Origin: Hyphomonadaceae bacterium
GTDB lineage: Bacteria > Pseudomonadota > Alphaproteobacteria > Caulobacterales > Hyphomonadaceae
Reading direction: 5' to 3'
Length of the DNA stretch: 64,000 nucleotides
Assembly (NCBI GenBank): GCA_024743315.1
Contig: JANSWU010000002.1
Coordinates: forward strand, 372,001-436,000
Below the pieces are notes generated by a model that did no database searches, was not told the DNA's origin, and worked only from the letters and a program-made list of their open reading frames with translations. How positions within the stretch are numbered: the first letter of the stretch is position 1; each line of letters opens with the position of its first letter. A program made the translations under genes and the position numbers. Shown here piece by piece: positions 24,839 through 33,934 of the stretch.

Positions 24839-26098
24839 CTAAGCTTTTGCCAGGGTGAAGTGGCCGACATTGATACGGCCATTGTCAAAGCCAGCTTCAC
24901 AATAGCTGAGATAGAAACGCCACATCCGGCGGAACCGCTCATCGAAACCGAGTGGCGCGATCTGGCCCCATTTTTCCTCGAACGCCTTGGCCCAGAGCCG
25001 CAGCGTTTTGGCATAGTCGCGCCCGAAATAGTGGGTGTCCTGGATACGCAGGCCGGCGCCCATGACCTGCTCGCGGAGCACCAGTTCGCTGGGCAGCATG
25101 CCGCCTGGGAAGATATACCGTTGAATGAAGTCCGCGCGCTTGCGATAGCGCGGGAAGAGAGAGTCTTCGATCGTGATGATTTGCAGGGCCGCGCGCGCCT
25201 GAGGGTTCAGGCTCTCGGCGACTTTGCCGAAATAGCTCGGCCAGTAGCTCTCACCGACCGCTTCAAACATTTCGATTGAGGCGACCCCATCATATGTGCC
25301 GCGATGATCGCGATAATCTTCGAGACGGATGTCAACTTTCTCGTTGAGCCCCTCGCGCTGCATCCGGGCTAAGGCCCATTCCCGTTGAGAGGGTGATATG
25401 GTCAGGCAGGTGACATTAGCCCCGCGCGCCTTAGCGGCATATTCCGCAAAGCCACCCCAGCCACAACCAATCTCCAAGACGGACTTGCCCTCAGACAGAC
25501 CGAGTTCGTCAGCGATCCGCGCATATTTGGCGGTTTGGGCTTGTTCAAGGCTGAGATTTGGATCGGTGTAAAGCGCCGATGAATAGGTCATCGTTTCATC
25601 GAGCCAGAGCTCATAGAATTCGTTGCCGAGATCATAATGCGCTTCGATATTGCGCTTGGATCCGGCTTTGGAGTTGCGATTGAAAACATGTCGGATCATG
25701 TTGGTCATGCGCACCATCATGCCTCCGACCGCCAATTGGCCCGCCGCTTCGAAATTCTCGGAAAAGAATTCAAGCACTGACGTCAGGTCCGGGGTCGACC
25801 ATTCCTGGTCCATATAGCTTTCTGCAAAGCCAACATCGCCGCCCGCAATGGCGCGCTTCGCGAAGCCGAAATCATGGACTTCAACGACGGCGTTTGGCCC
25901 TGGCTCACCATGATCGAACAGGACCCGGCGGCCATCTGGGAGGTCAAAGCGAATGGTGCCGCGTTTGGCACGCAGCAGCATCATCCCGGCGAGGCGGAAG
26001 CCAGCGGGGACGCCAGAAAGCCGTCGCAGTGTTTCAGGAGACGCGAGCAACTGGTTCGATTGGTCTTCAATATCGCGATCGAGTGTCGTGAAGCTCAT
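24839..26098 (-). CDS. cfa: Cyclopropane-fatty-acyl-phospholipid synthase family protein
   Basis: The 419-residue SAM-dependent enzyme methylenates unsaturated acyl chains of membrane phospholipids. Motif I is VLEIGCGWGGFAEYAA, followed by TISPSQREWA and IEMFEAVGESYW; the N-terminal domain carries HDFGFAKRAIAGGDVGFAESYMD-type residues. The ATG at 26098 overlaps the DUF1365 stop (ATGA). It is the last gene of the photolyase/FAD oxidase/DUF1365/cfa operon, a grouping linked to photo-oxidative stress in other alphaproteobacteria. Confidence 0.92.
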   Translation of the reverse strand: MSFTTLDRDIEDQSNQLLASPETLRRLSGVPAGFRLAGMMLLRAKRGTIRFDLPDGRRVLFDHGEPGPNAVVEVHDFGFAKRAIAGGDVGFAESYMDQEWSTPDLTSVLEFFSENFEAAGQLAVGGMMVRMTNMIRHVFNRNSKAGSKRNIEAHYDLGNEFYELWLDETMTYSSALYTDPNLSLEQAQTAKYARIADELGLSEGKSVLEIGCGWGGFAEYAAKARGANVTCLTISPSQREWALARMQREGLNEKVDIRLEDYRDHRGTYDGVASIEMFEAVGESYWPSYFGKVAESLNPQARAALQIITIEDSLFPRYRKRADFIQRYIFPGGMLPSELVLREQVMGAGLRIQDTHYFGRDYAKTLRLWAKAFEEKWGQIAPLGFDERFRRMWRFYLSYCEAGFDNGRINVGHFTLAKA

Positions 26099-26913
26099 GC
26101 GGTCGTCTCCATTTTTGGCGCTGTCTTCCGTGCAGCGCTTCTTGGTGTTGCAATCGTTGTACGCACCGACGACTGCTTTGGTTTTGAATGATATTTCGCG
26201 CCCTTGAGCCAAAGCTTTAGCGCTTGCCAGTGAATTGCAACCGTCACGCCAATGGAGGACAAGGGCCTGGCGAGGGCGAGCTTGACGAACGCTGCGGTCG
26301 TCGCCGGTTCAGCGCGCGCAGAGATTGTTGCGACATGCGATTGTTGACCGTTCTTGCGGGTGGCAACGATCAGGCTGAGATGCTCGGCAGTGCGCTTCAG
26401 CGTGAATTCATAGGTGCCGGAAATGTCGAAGAATGGCGAAACATGAAAGACTTTGTCCGTGTCATGTTTATGCGCCGGCGCGTCCGGCGTGGCGGCGACA
26501 TAAGTGTGGCTTTCGCCAAATGTATTATTCACTTCATATAGGATGCCGCGCAGCGTCCCGTCAGGGCCGTGCCCAAGCCAGAGTGAGATCGGGGCAAACT
26601 TGTAAAAGGCATGGCGCGGGAACGTAATCAATCGGATCGTCCCGCCTTCGAGCTCAATTCCAGCGTTTTGAAAGTTCTGCTCCGCCCAGGGCCGCAGCGG
26701 CGCATCTTGGCGCGCGCCATGGTCACGGCGATTGAACGAGAACAAGCCTGTCCCATCGACATTGAAGACGACACTTTGGCGGTCAGCCGCGTCGAGTTTG
26801 TCGATATCGAGATCAATCAGGGCGAGATCGTATTTGAAGCGGTGCGTAAACGGCTCCGACCGTTGGTGAACGGTATGTCCTTTCAGCAGTTGAAGGGCGG
26901 GTTGCTCCGTCAC
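26095..26913 (-). CDS. DUF1365 family protein
   Basis: The 272-residue protein begins LLKGHTVHQRSEPFTHRFKYDLALIDLD, the classic DUF1365 opening, and contains FSFNRRDHG, LITFPRHAFYKFAPISLW and KVFHVSPFFDISGTYEF. Its biochemical role is unsettled; it nearly always sits between an FAD amine-oxidase-like gene and a cfa-like gene, as here, suggesting a joint lipid modification. It starts 2 bp after the oxidoreductase gene. Confidence 0.92.
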   Translation of the reverse strand: MTEQPALQLLKGHTVHQRSEPFTHRFKYDLALIDLDIDKLDAADRQSVVFNVDGTGLFSFNRRDHGARQDAPLRPWAEQNFQNAGIELEGGTIRLITFPRHAFYKFAPISLWLGHGPDGTLRGILYEVNNTFGESHTYVAATPDAPAHKHDTDKVFHVSPFFDISGTYEFTLKRTAEHLSLIVATRKNGQQSHVATISARAEPATTAAFVKLALARPLSSIGVTVAIHWQALKLWLKGAKYHSKPKQSSVRTTIATPRSAARKTAPKMETTA

Positions 26914-26915
26914 GA

Positions 26916-28232
26916 TTAAATGGCTCCAAGCGCGATTTTATCAGTTTTCGGGGCTTCCGTCACGCCAGAGGTGATGTCGACACCCTCAGCCTCCCACGGC
27001 ACTTGCCCGCCGAGGGACAAGGCGCAGGATAGTCCGGACTTCAAGCCATCCTCATGAAAGCCGCTGCCCATCCAGGCGCCCGCCAGCCAGACTTTATCCT
27101 TGCCTTGTTCACGCTTCAGCGCACGCACCGCTGCTTCTGCCGGGCCGTCAAATTGCGGATGCGCCTTTTCCATCGTCGCAAAAGTGAGTTCTGGGACCGG
27201 CGGCGTTTCCGGGTTCAGGGTGACAAAGAGCGGTTTGTCATTTGGCAGGTTTTGCAGCCGGTTCATCCAATATGTCAGGCACATTTCCGGTGTGTTCTGC
27301 TTGATCACATTCCAGCTCGCCCAGGCCGCTTTCTTTTTCGGCATCAAGCTCGGGTCGCGATGCAGATAGATCGTGTTTGGCCGATAGCGCACGGACCGCA
27401 GCAGGAAGCGCTTGTCTTCGAAGCTATCGTCCAGCAAGGACAAGGCCGTGTCGGAATGGGTGGCCAGGATCACCTCGTCATAGACCGAGGTTGGGCCACC
27501 TTGAACATCAATTCTGACCTTGTCCCCAAAGCGGCTGATTGATTGGACTGGGGCATTCAGATGAAGGCGATCTCCAAGCGTCTTGGCGACCGCATTGACA
27601 TAATTGCGCGAGCCGCCCGTCACAGTCCGCCATTTCGGGCGTTCCTTGTGCATCAGGCGATGGTTTTCGAAGAATTGGAAGAAGCTGATGGCCGGATAAT
27701 CCAGCATTTCAGCTTCAGGTGTCGACCAGATGGCGCCGCCCATGGGCAGGATGTAATTGTCGAGGAAATCCTGCTCGAAACCATGCTTGCGCAACCAGGA
27801 CCCGAGCGAAACATCATCAATTTTCCCAGCCTGCAATTCGGCCCGGGCGAGGTCGTTGAATTTCAGGATCGTGCGCCAGAATTTGTGGAATTTCAGGCTC
27901 AACAGGTTGCGTCGTTGCGCAAAAATACCGTTCAGGGTCGAAGCCCACTCATAGCCGTCCGGATTCGACACGGCGAAACTCATATCGCTGGCTTCGGTCG
28001 CCACACCGAGCGCTTTGAAAAAGCCAATCAAGTTGGGGTAGTTGAGGGCATTATAGACGATGAAACCGACATCAACCGCGATCGACGTTCCATGATAATC
28101 GACATCCATTGTGTGGGCATGACCGCCGGCGCGATCGCCGGCTTCATAGACGGTGATGTCGGCGGTGTCCTTGAGTGCGTAAGCGGCTCCGAGGCCGGAA
28201 ATCCCCGATCCGATAATGGCAATCCGTGTCAT
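26916..28232 (-). CDS. FAD-dependent amine-oxidase-like oxidoreductase
   Basis: The 438-residue protein has an N-terminal dinucleotide fold (IIGSGISGLGAAYAL, then VYEAGDRAGGHA) and the VDVGFIVYN region of flavin amine-oxidase-like proteins. The C-terminal VWLAGAWMGSGFHEDGLKSG closes the FAD site. It overlaps the photolyase stop (ATGA) and is followed 2 bp later by DUF1365. In the recurrent cluster it may desaturate or oxidise membrane lipid chains before Cfa acts; that is inference. Confidence 0.9.
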   Translation of the reverse strand: MTRIAIIGSGISGLGAAYALKDTADITVYEAGDRAGGHAHTMDVDYHGTSIAVDVGFIVYNALNYPNLIGFFKALGVATEASDMSFAVSNPDGYEWASTLNGIFAQRRNLLSLKFHKFWRTILKFNDLARAELQAGKIDDVSLGSWLRKHGFEQDFLDNYILPMGGAIWSTPEAEMLDYPAISFFQFFENHRLMHKERPKWRTVTGGSRNYVNAVAKTLGDRLHLNAPVQSISRFGDKVRIDVQGGPTSVYDEVILATHSDTALSLLDDSFEDKRFLLRSVRYRPNTIYLHRDPSLMPKKKAAWASWNVIKQNTPEMCLTYWMNRLQNLPNDKPLFVTLNPETPPVPELTFATMEKAHPQFDGPAEAAVRALKREQGKDKVWLAGAWMGSGFHEDGLKSGLSCALSLGGQVPWEAEGVDITSGVTEAPKTDKIALGAI

Positions 28233-29662
28233 GCGGCGTCTCGTCTTTCTTTGAGGGTCTCATAGGCATCGAGCGCGCGCTGCCGGCCCGATTTGTGCTC
28301 TACAATGGGGTGAGGATAGGTTTCACCAAGCGTGATGCCGGCTTTGTCCAACGTGGCCGGATCGGCTTCCCAGGGTTGGTAGAGATATTTGCGAGGTAGC
28401 TTTTTCAGCTCCGGGCACCATTTGCGGACATAATCTCCGCTCTCGTCAAATTTCTCGCCTTGGGTGATCGGATTGAAGACGCGGAAATAAGGAGCGGCAT
28501 CCGCGCCAGATCCAGCCGTCCATTGCCAGCTCGCACTGTTGGAAGCCGGATCGGCATCGACCAATGTGTCCCAGAACCAATCCTCGCCATGCGACCAATG
28601 GATGAGCAGATGCTTGGTCAGGAAGCTCGCGACGATCATCCGCACGCGATTATGCATCCAGCCAGTATGCCAGAGCTGACGCATGCCAGCATCGACAATC
28701 GGATATCCGGTCAGTCCTTTTTGCCAAGCCTGCAGGTCTTCGTCAGTGTCGCGCCAAGGCATCAGATCAAAATCGGCTTTGTAATTCTCAGTCGCGAGAT
28801 CCGGATTGTGGTAAAGCAGCACATAAGAGAAATCACGCCAGGCAATCTCTGACAGAAAAACCCGAGCGCTCTTTTCATTGATCTCATCCGCATCGATCTT
28901 GGACTGCGTCGCCCGCCAGATTTGCACCGGGCTGATTTCTCCAAAAGCGAGATGCGGTGAAAGTCCGGACGTGCCGCGCGCCAAGTCAGGACGATTGCGA
29001 TCATCATCATAATTTGAAACCGGGCCATCCAGGAATTGCGACAGACGGTCTTTCGCACCGGTTTCGCCAGGCGACCATGGCTCGTCGAAGCCCTCGGACC
29101 AGTCAGGGTTTGATGGGTGCAGCGCCCAATCGTCTAGGTCGTCTGATGCAAGTGTCGGTGCGGACAGGCTTTCCGGCGCTGGTTTGCGGTCAGGGCAGGT
29201 GAAATTTTCTTGGACCGCGCGCCAATAGGGAGTGTACACTTTGTAATAGCCACCCGATCCAGTCTTTTGGGTCCATGGCTCGGTCAGGACGCTGCCATTA
29301 AAGCTTTCAACCTGGATCGACTGGTCTTTGAGGTGCGCCTTGATGGCGGCGTCTGCGTCGCGTTCGGGTTGCTCATAGCGCCGGTTCCAGAATACCGCCT
29401 CGGCGCCGCTCTCTTCAATAACATCGTCCAGCACCGCTTGCGCGGTCCCGGTCCGCAAAATCAGGGTGCCCCCGATCGCCTCTAGGTCCTGTTGCAAGGA
29501 TTTGAGCGATTTATCTAGCCACCATTTCGAAGCGCCGCCCATAGCGCGTCCATGTTCGATGGTTTCGCGGATATAGAGGCAGATTACCCGGCCATCAGCC
29601 GCAGCGGCTGCCGCATGCAGGGCCGGATTGTCATCGAGGCGCAGATCACGGCGAAACCACAT
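28229..29662 (-). CDS. phrB: Deoxyribodipyrimidine photolyase
   Basis: The 477-residue cryptochrome/photolyase family enzyme uses FAD and blue light to split pyrimidine dimers. Marks are MWFRRDLRLDDNPAL, EIAWRDFSYVLL, GYPIVDAGMRQLWHTGWMHNR, WSHGEDWFWDTLVDADPASNSASWQW and FNPITQGEKFD. The ATG at 29662 is the only in-frame start; a few homologue-like residues (TAPAI) precede it with no start codon, so the N-terminus is slightly short. First gene of the oxidase/DUF1365/cfa operon. Confidence 0.95.
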   Translation of the reverse strand: MWFRRDLRLDDNPALHAAAAAADGRVICLYIRETIEHGRAMGGASKWWLDKSLKSLQQDLEAIGGTLILRTGTAQAVLDDVIEESGAEAVFWNRRYEQPERDADAAIKAHLKDQSIQVESFNGSVLTEPWTQKTGSGGYYKVYTPYWRAVQENFTCPDRKPAPESLSAPTLASDDLDDWALHPSNPDWSEGFDEPWSPGETGAKDRLSQFLDGPVSNYDDDRNRPDLARGTSGLSPHLAFGEISPVQIWRATQSKIDADEINEKSARVFLSEIAWRDFSYVLLYHNPDLATENYKADFDLMPWRDTDEDLQAWQKGLTGYPIVDAGMRQLWHTGWMHNRVRMIVASFLTKHLLIHWSHGEDWFWDTLVDADPASNSASWQWTAGSGADAAPYFRVFNPITQGEKFDESGDYVRKWCPELKKLPRKYLYQPWEADPATLDKAGITLGETYPHPIVEHKSGRQRALDAYETLKERRDAA

Positions 29663-29831
29663 GATTGCTGGCGCTGTTGATGAGCTAGAAATGGCGGATC
29701 CTCCACGCGCTTAAGCTGTATGGTCTTGATACGACACACTTTCCGGATCGGATTTCAAAAAAAGCGGTTGAACTGCAATCGAATTGAACTGGTTAGTGGC
29801 GTGCCGATCCGAAAAGCTTTAGGCAGGCAGC

Positions 29832-30563
29832 ATGACCAAGACCGTGATCTGTATGAAATGGGGCGAGCGTTATCCGGCGCATTTCGCCAATCGGCTGTAC
29901 AATATGGTCCGGCGGAACGTCACCGGCGACCTACGCTTTGTCTGTTTTACCGATGACAAGGAAGGCTTGCTGCCAGAGGTCGAATATCAGCCGCTACCGC
30001 CGATTGACTTGCCAGAGAAATTTCGCTGGCTGCCTTGGCGCAAGATCTCGCTCTGGCAAGACAATTTGGGGGGCTTGGAAGGCGAGGTCCTATTCCTTGA
30101 TGTGGACCTGATTGTCACCGGCAATATGGATCCATTCTGGGATTATCATCCCGGAAAAATGTGCATTGCTGAAAACTGGACCCAGAAAGGCATGGGGATT
30201 GGCAACACGTCCGTCTACAAATGGACGATTGGCGAGCACACTGAAATCTTCGAAAACTATATGCGCGACAGCACGCCGATCCATGCGGAGTTTCGCGCCA
30301 GCCAGCAATATGTCTCGGCCATGATCCCGGATAAAATCTACTGGCCAGAAGATTGGTGCGTGAGCTTCAAACACTCATTGATGCCGAAATTCCCGATGAA
30401 CTGGTTCGTCACGCCAAAGCTGCCATCGGAAACCAAGATTGTCGCCTTTACAGGACGCCCTGATCCGGATGAGGCGCGAGATGGCAAATGGCAGGCGCCG
30501 CTGCATAAGAAAATCTACAAACACGTGAAACCGACGCCCTGGATTGCGGAGCATTGGCAATGA
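29832..30563 (+). CDS. Putative GT-A-fold glycosyltransferase
   Basis: The 243-residue protein begins TKTVICMKWGERYPAHFANRLYNMV and contains FVCFTDD, RKISLW and the nucleotide-sugar metal motif VLFLDVDLIV (DxD), then IGNTSVYKW. This suggests a glycosyltransferase acting on a surface or small substrate in the cytoplasm. Donor and acceptor are unknown. Its stop overlaps the start of the 64-residue gene (ATGA), so they are coupled. Confidence 0.75.
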   Translation: MTKTVICMKWGERYPAHFANRLYNMVRRNVTGDLRFVCFTDDKEGLLPEVEYQPLPPIDLPEKFRWLPWRKISLWQDNLGGLEGEVLFLDVDLIVTGNMDPFWDYHPGKMCIAENWTQKGMGIGNTSVYKWTIGEHTEIFENYMRDSTPIHAEFRASQQYVSAMIPDKIYWPEDWCVSFKHSLMPKFPMNWFVTPKLPSETKIVAFTGRPDPDEARDGKWQAPLHKKIYKHVKPTPWIAEHWQ

Positions 30564-30754
30564 GCGATGCAAGCGAAACCGGAGCGCGTGACGCGGCCAT
30601 GGCCTTGCTGACCCAATACGGCGAGGATGCGGCGGTGATTGCCACTTTGCGCGCTGCCGAAGTCGCTGCCATGGGCGATGTCGACGCCTTGGCGCATTGG
30701 GATGCGGTCATCGCGTTTCTGGAAACCGGCCCCAACCCCGACCAGCTCAGCTAA
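30560..30754 (+). CDS. Small protein (64 aa), DUF6961-like
   Basis: The short frame contains ALLTQYGEDAAVIATLRAAE and GDVDALAHWDAVIAFLE, a layout recalling small alphaproteobacterial DUF6961-type proteins. The name is tentative. It starts on the stop of the glycosyltransferase gene and lies 63 bp before a radical SAM gene. It has no obvious leader or core peptide, so I do not call it a peptide precursor. Function unknown. Confidence 0.6.
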   Translation: MSDASETGARDAAMALLTQYGEDAAVIATLRAAEVAAMGDVDALAHWDAVIAFLETGPNPDQLS

Positions 30755-30817
30755 CAGATCGCAGTCGCTAACAGGTTTGTGACTTCGCATTTGATCCGAA
30801 CAGGATAGATACAGTTT

Positions 30818-31759
30818 ATGGCCGACACTGTTCTAATTGAAAAATTCCAGGACCCTCGCTTCACAGTAAAGGGGGAGCCCCGCGCTACGGTGGCCTATGG
30901 CCGAACCAAGACGCTGTGGTTTAATACTGGCACGCTTTGTAATATTGAGTGCATTAATTGCTATATTGAAAGCTCGCCGACCAATGATCGCCTGGTTTAT
31001 CTAACCGTTGCGGACGTCGCGCCTTATCTTGATGAATTAGAAGCCGCAGGCGAGCATAATATCGAAATCGGCTTTACCGGCGGCGAGCCGTTCATGGCTC
31101 CCGAAATGATTGATATTCTGCGACTTGTCCTGGCGCGTGGCCACTCAGTGCTCATGCTCACCAATGCGATGCAGCCGATGATGCGACCACGTGTCAAAGG
31201 CGGTCTGATGGCGCTTCTGGAGGAATATGGTGATCGCCTTGTCATGCGGGTGAGCCTCGATCATTTTTCAGCGGACTTGCATGACAAGGAACGAGGGGCC
31301 GGATCGTTCGCGCTCGCCATGACCGGTTTGCGATGGTTGTCCGAGAACGGGTTCAAGCTCGCCTTAGCGGGGCGGACCATCTGGGGTGAGGAAGAGCAGG
31401 TTGCCCGCGAAGGATATGCGGGCCTGATCGCCTCCGAAAAACTATCCATTGATCCGGACAACCCAACCGAGCTGGTTCTATTCCCGGAAATGCGGCCGGA
31501 TGAAGATCCACCCGAAATCACCACCGCGTGCTGGGATATTTTGAGCAAGGATCCAAATGACCTGATGTGTGCGTCGCAGCGCATGGTGGTCAAACGCAAA
31601 GGCGCGAAGAAGGCGACCGTCGTAGCCTGTACGCTGCTGCCATATGATCCACAGTTTGAGCTCGGCGAAACACTTCAGGAAGCGCGCCAAGAGGTTTCGC
31701 TAAACCATTCTTATTGTGCAAGTTTTTGTGTGCTCGGCGGCGGCAGCTGCTCCGCCTAG
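30818..31759 (+). CDS. Radical SAM protein with C-terminal cysteine cluster
   Basis: The 313-residue protein has the radical SAM Cx3Cx2C motif in TLCNIECINCYIES (about residues 41-48), followed by GFTGGEPFMAPE, and ends with cysteines (YCASFCVLGGGSC) that could hold a second cluster. The reaction is unknown. It follows the glycosyltransferase and small protein on the same strand with a 63-bp gap. The stop shares CTAG with the convergent DUF6285 gene. Confidence 0.85.
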   Translation: MADTVLIEKFQDPRFTVKGEPRATVAYGRTKTLWFNTGTLCNIECINCYIESSPTNDRLVYLTVADVAPYLDELEAAGEHNIEIGFTGGEPFMAPEMIDILRLVLARGHSVLMLTNAMQPMMRPRVKGGLMALLEEYGDRLVMRVSLDHFSADLHDKERGAGSFALAMTGLRWLSENGFKLALAGRTIWGEEEQVAREGYAGLIASEKLSIDPDNPTELVLFPEMRPDEDPPEITTACWDILSKDPNDLMCASQRMVVKRKGAKKATVVACTLLPYDPQFELGETLQEARQEVSLNHSYCASFCVLGGGSCSA

Positions 31760-32130
31760 GCTTTCGCGGTTTTCAGGCCTGAATAGCGCGGCTGATCGAT
31801 TTCAACTTGCGCCATCGCGGTTTGCTTCAAATGCTTTAGCAAGCCTGGGGTTTCCAGGGTCATATCGCCGCTCCGAATGCGCATGCTGAGCATTTGATTG
31901 AGGGTTTCGGTCGGCGTATATTCAGGCGCCCGCAACAAGGCGATCAATCCTGCGCGCTCCTGCGCTTCTGCGCTTGGTCTTTGCTCGAGGTCGCGCATCA
32001 CCGTTGCCAGCGCATTGCTGGCCACCCGGGCATGAAAAGCCGCATGACCTTTCAATTGCGGCGCCGCCGTTTCATCAATGAACGCCTTCACCGCCTGCAC
32101 CAATTCGATGACGCTTGGCTGATCATGCAT
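31756..32130 (-). CDS. DUF6285-like protein
   Basis: The 124-residue helical protein (VIELVQAVKAFIDETAAPQLKG, HARVASNALATVMRDLE) matches the small protein typically found beside APH-type phosphotransferases and acyl-CoA dehydrogenases, named DUF6285 in databases as I recall. It overlaps the phosphotransferase stop by 8 bp. It probably helps that enzyme; no catalytic residues are evident. Confidence 0.75.
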   Translation of the reverse strand: MHDQPSVIELVQAVKAFIDETAAPQLKGHAAFHARVASNALATVMRDLEQRPSAEAQERAGLIALLRAPEYTPTETLNQMLSMRIRSGDMTLETPGLLKHLKQTAMAQVEIDQPRYSGLKTAKA

Positions 32131-33118
32131 GATTGGCCTCCAACAAATTGATCAAATCGATTTCGGTTTCCGAGACCCGGCGCCCAATCGCGGCGCGTTC
32201 AACACTGGCATCTGCGCCGGACCGGAAAGCTTCATACATGATCATGCACATGATGCCCCATTTCAGCGTGCCCAGCATTTCCCACCAATCAATTTCGAAC
32301 GCGGACAGGGATAGGCCGGTCTGTTGATTGTAAGCGTCGAGTAATTCACTCAGTTGGCCAAACCCGCCAACGCGGTTCTCGGTTTGCCCAAAGCGCCAGG
32401 AATTCACACAGATCCAGGCAATGTCCTCACGCGGATCACCGAGATGCGCGAGTTCCCAATCGAGCACGGCGACCAAACCTGACTCATCAATCATCAAATT
32501 GCCGAGCCGGAAGTCGCCATGGACGAGCACCGTCGCCATCGGGGCGGGGGCATTGGCCTTGAGCCATTGCAGGGCCAGTTCGAAAACAGGCCTCGGCGCA
32601 TCGAAGCCGCGATAAATCTCTTCATATTGGGCGATCTGCGCCAGACCATCGCTTTGCTGGAGTTCCGGAGGCAAGCCATCGAGCGCGATCGAATGGATGG
32701 CGGCGAGGGCCGTGCCGCACTGGCCTGCGAGGCGATTCCGGGCATCGGAGAATTCCGGGTTTCTCAAGATCGGGCGGGCAATGGTTTCGCCGAACACCCG
32801 GCTCATCAAAAAGCCGTCTCCAAGGTCGTCGTCCGGGCTCAGGACATGCAGCACTTCGGGCACAGGTACGCCTGCTGTTCCGGCCGCTCGGATCAAGGCC
32901 GCTTCTGCTGGCAGGCCAATCGCCGCCGACGATCTCGCCATGCTGGTGCCGCCCGGCGCGCGGCGCAGAATGGCTGAATGATCGCCTCCGGACAGCGCCC
33001 AGGTTTCCTGACTGGCCCCGCCGGAAAGACGTTTGAACGTCTCAAGCGGGACAGAATCGCCAAAAACTCTTGTGAAAAGAGCATGAAGACCGGTTTCAAA
33101 GTCAGAATTGTTTCCCAT
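32123..33118 (-). CDS. Phosphotransferase family protein (APH/ACAD10-like)
   Basis: The 331-residue protein has the kinase-like fold of aminoglycoside phosphotransferases: SGGASQETW near the N-terminus, the Brenner motif VHGDFRLGNLM (about residue 195) and LDWELAHLGDP. Relatives with a DUF6285 partner act with acyl-CoA dehydrogenases, perhaps phosphorylating hydroxyacyl-CoA; that role is inferred. I chose the ATG at 33118 (MGNNSDFETG), since the longer frame has no family similarity. It is divergent from DUF502 across 75 bp. Confidence 0.85.
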   Translation of the reverse strand: MGNNSDFETGLHALFTRVFGDSVPLETFKRLSGGASQETWALSGGDHSAILRRAPGGTSMARSSAAIGLPAEAALIRAAGTAGVPVPEVLHVLSPDDDLGDGFLMSRVFGETIARPILRNPEFSDARNRLAGQCGTALAAIHSIALDGLPPELQQSDGLAQIAQYEEIYRGFDAPRPVFELALQWLKANAPAPMATVLVHGDFRLGNLMIDESGLVAVLDWELAHLGDPREDIAWICVNSWRFGQTENRVGGFGQLSELLDAYNQQTGLSLSAFEIDWWEMLGTLKWGIMCMIMYEAFRSGADASVERAAIGRRVSETEIDLINLLEANHA

Positions 33119-33193
33119 CTTCGCCACAATTAACGTCAAACTAGGGGACGCCAAGCTATAACGGCGCGGTAGGCGTGGCTGAGGACTGAAACC

Positions 33194-33934
33194 ATGGCAA
33201 AAAAGGGTAAAACCCCTGAACAAATGATCCCCGGTATGGGAGAGCCGAAACGCATTGGCCTGTTCGCCTGGCTGCGCGGGCGTTTCTTTGCTGGCATGGT
33301 CATCGCCGCCCCGCTGGCAGCGACTTTCTTCATCCTGCAATTCCTGATCAACTTTATCGACAGCCGGGTGAAGCCCCTGTTGCCGCCATTATTACAGCCA
33401 GAGACCTATACCAATTACGCCATACCCGGGTTTGGTGTCCTGGTGCTGGTGATCGCGCTGACCGTGTTGGGCGCCGTGACGGCGAACCTGATTGGGCGCT
33501 CGCTTCTGGCGGCGACAGACCGGATCCTCAGCCGAATTCCGATCGTGAAAAACGTCTATGCCGCGCTCAAACAATTGACCGAAGTGCTCGCAAACAATCA
33601 GCAAGCAAGCTTTGACCGATGCGTAATGGTTGAATACCCGAAAGCAGGGTCCTGGTGCATCGCCTTTGTCTCCTCCCATGCCAAGGGCGAGATTGGCAGC
33701 AAGCTCGGAACCACAAAGATTGGCGTGTTCGTGCCGACAACCCCGAACCCGACCTCGGGCTTCCTGATCTATGTCGAAGAGTCTGAGACGGTGGCGCTCG
33801 ATATGACCGTGGAAGAGGGCGCCAAGATGATCCTGACCGCTGGATTGGTGGTGCCGGATTATTTGACGCCAGAGGCGCAACCCTCAATCGCTGAACCTAA
33901 GGTCAGGACTGAGCAATTGACTGAGCAGGCTTAG
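33194..33934 (+). CDS. DUF502 family membrane protein
   Basis: The 246-residue inner-membrane protein has two hydrophobic segments (about 36-58 and 76-98), between which lies a short loop, and a C-terminal cytoplasmic or periplasmic domain with RIPIVKNVYAALKQ, GVFVPTTPNPTSGFL and EEGAKMILTAGL, all DUF502 hallmarks. Function is not established. Its 3' end overlaps the convergent recG by 51 bp. Confidence 0.9.
   Translation: MAKKGKTPEQMIPGMGEPKRIGLFAWLRGRFFAGMVIAAPLAATFFILQFLINFIDSRVKPLLPPLLQPETYTNYAIPGFGVLVLVIALTVLGAVTANLIGRSLLAATDRILSRIPIVKNVYAALKQLTEVLANNQQASFDRCVMVEYPKAGSWCIAFVSSHAKGEIGSKLGTTKIGVFVPTTPNPTSGFLIYVEESETVALDMTVEEGAKMILTAGLVVPDYLTPEAQPSIAEPKVRTEQLTEQA

Noticed and set aside
27543..28265. 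240-aa plus-strand ORF
   Set aside because: It is antisense to the FAD oxidoreductase, which carries clear cofactor motifs.
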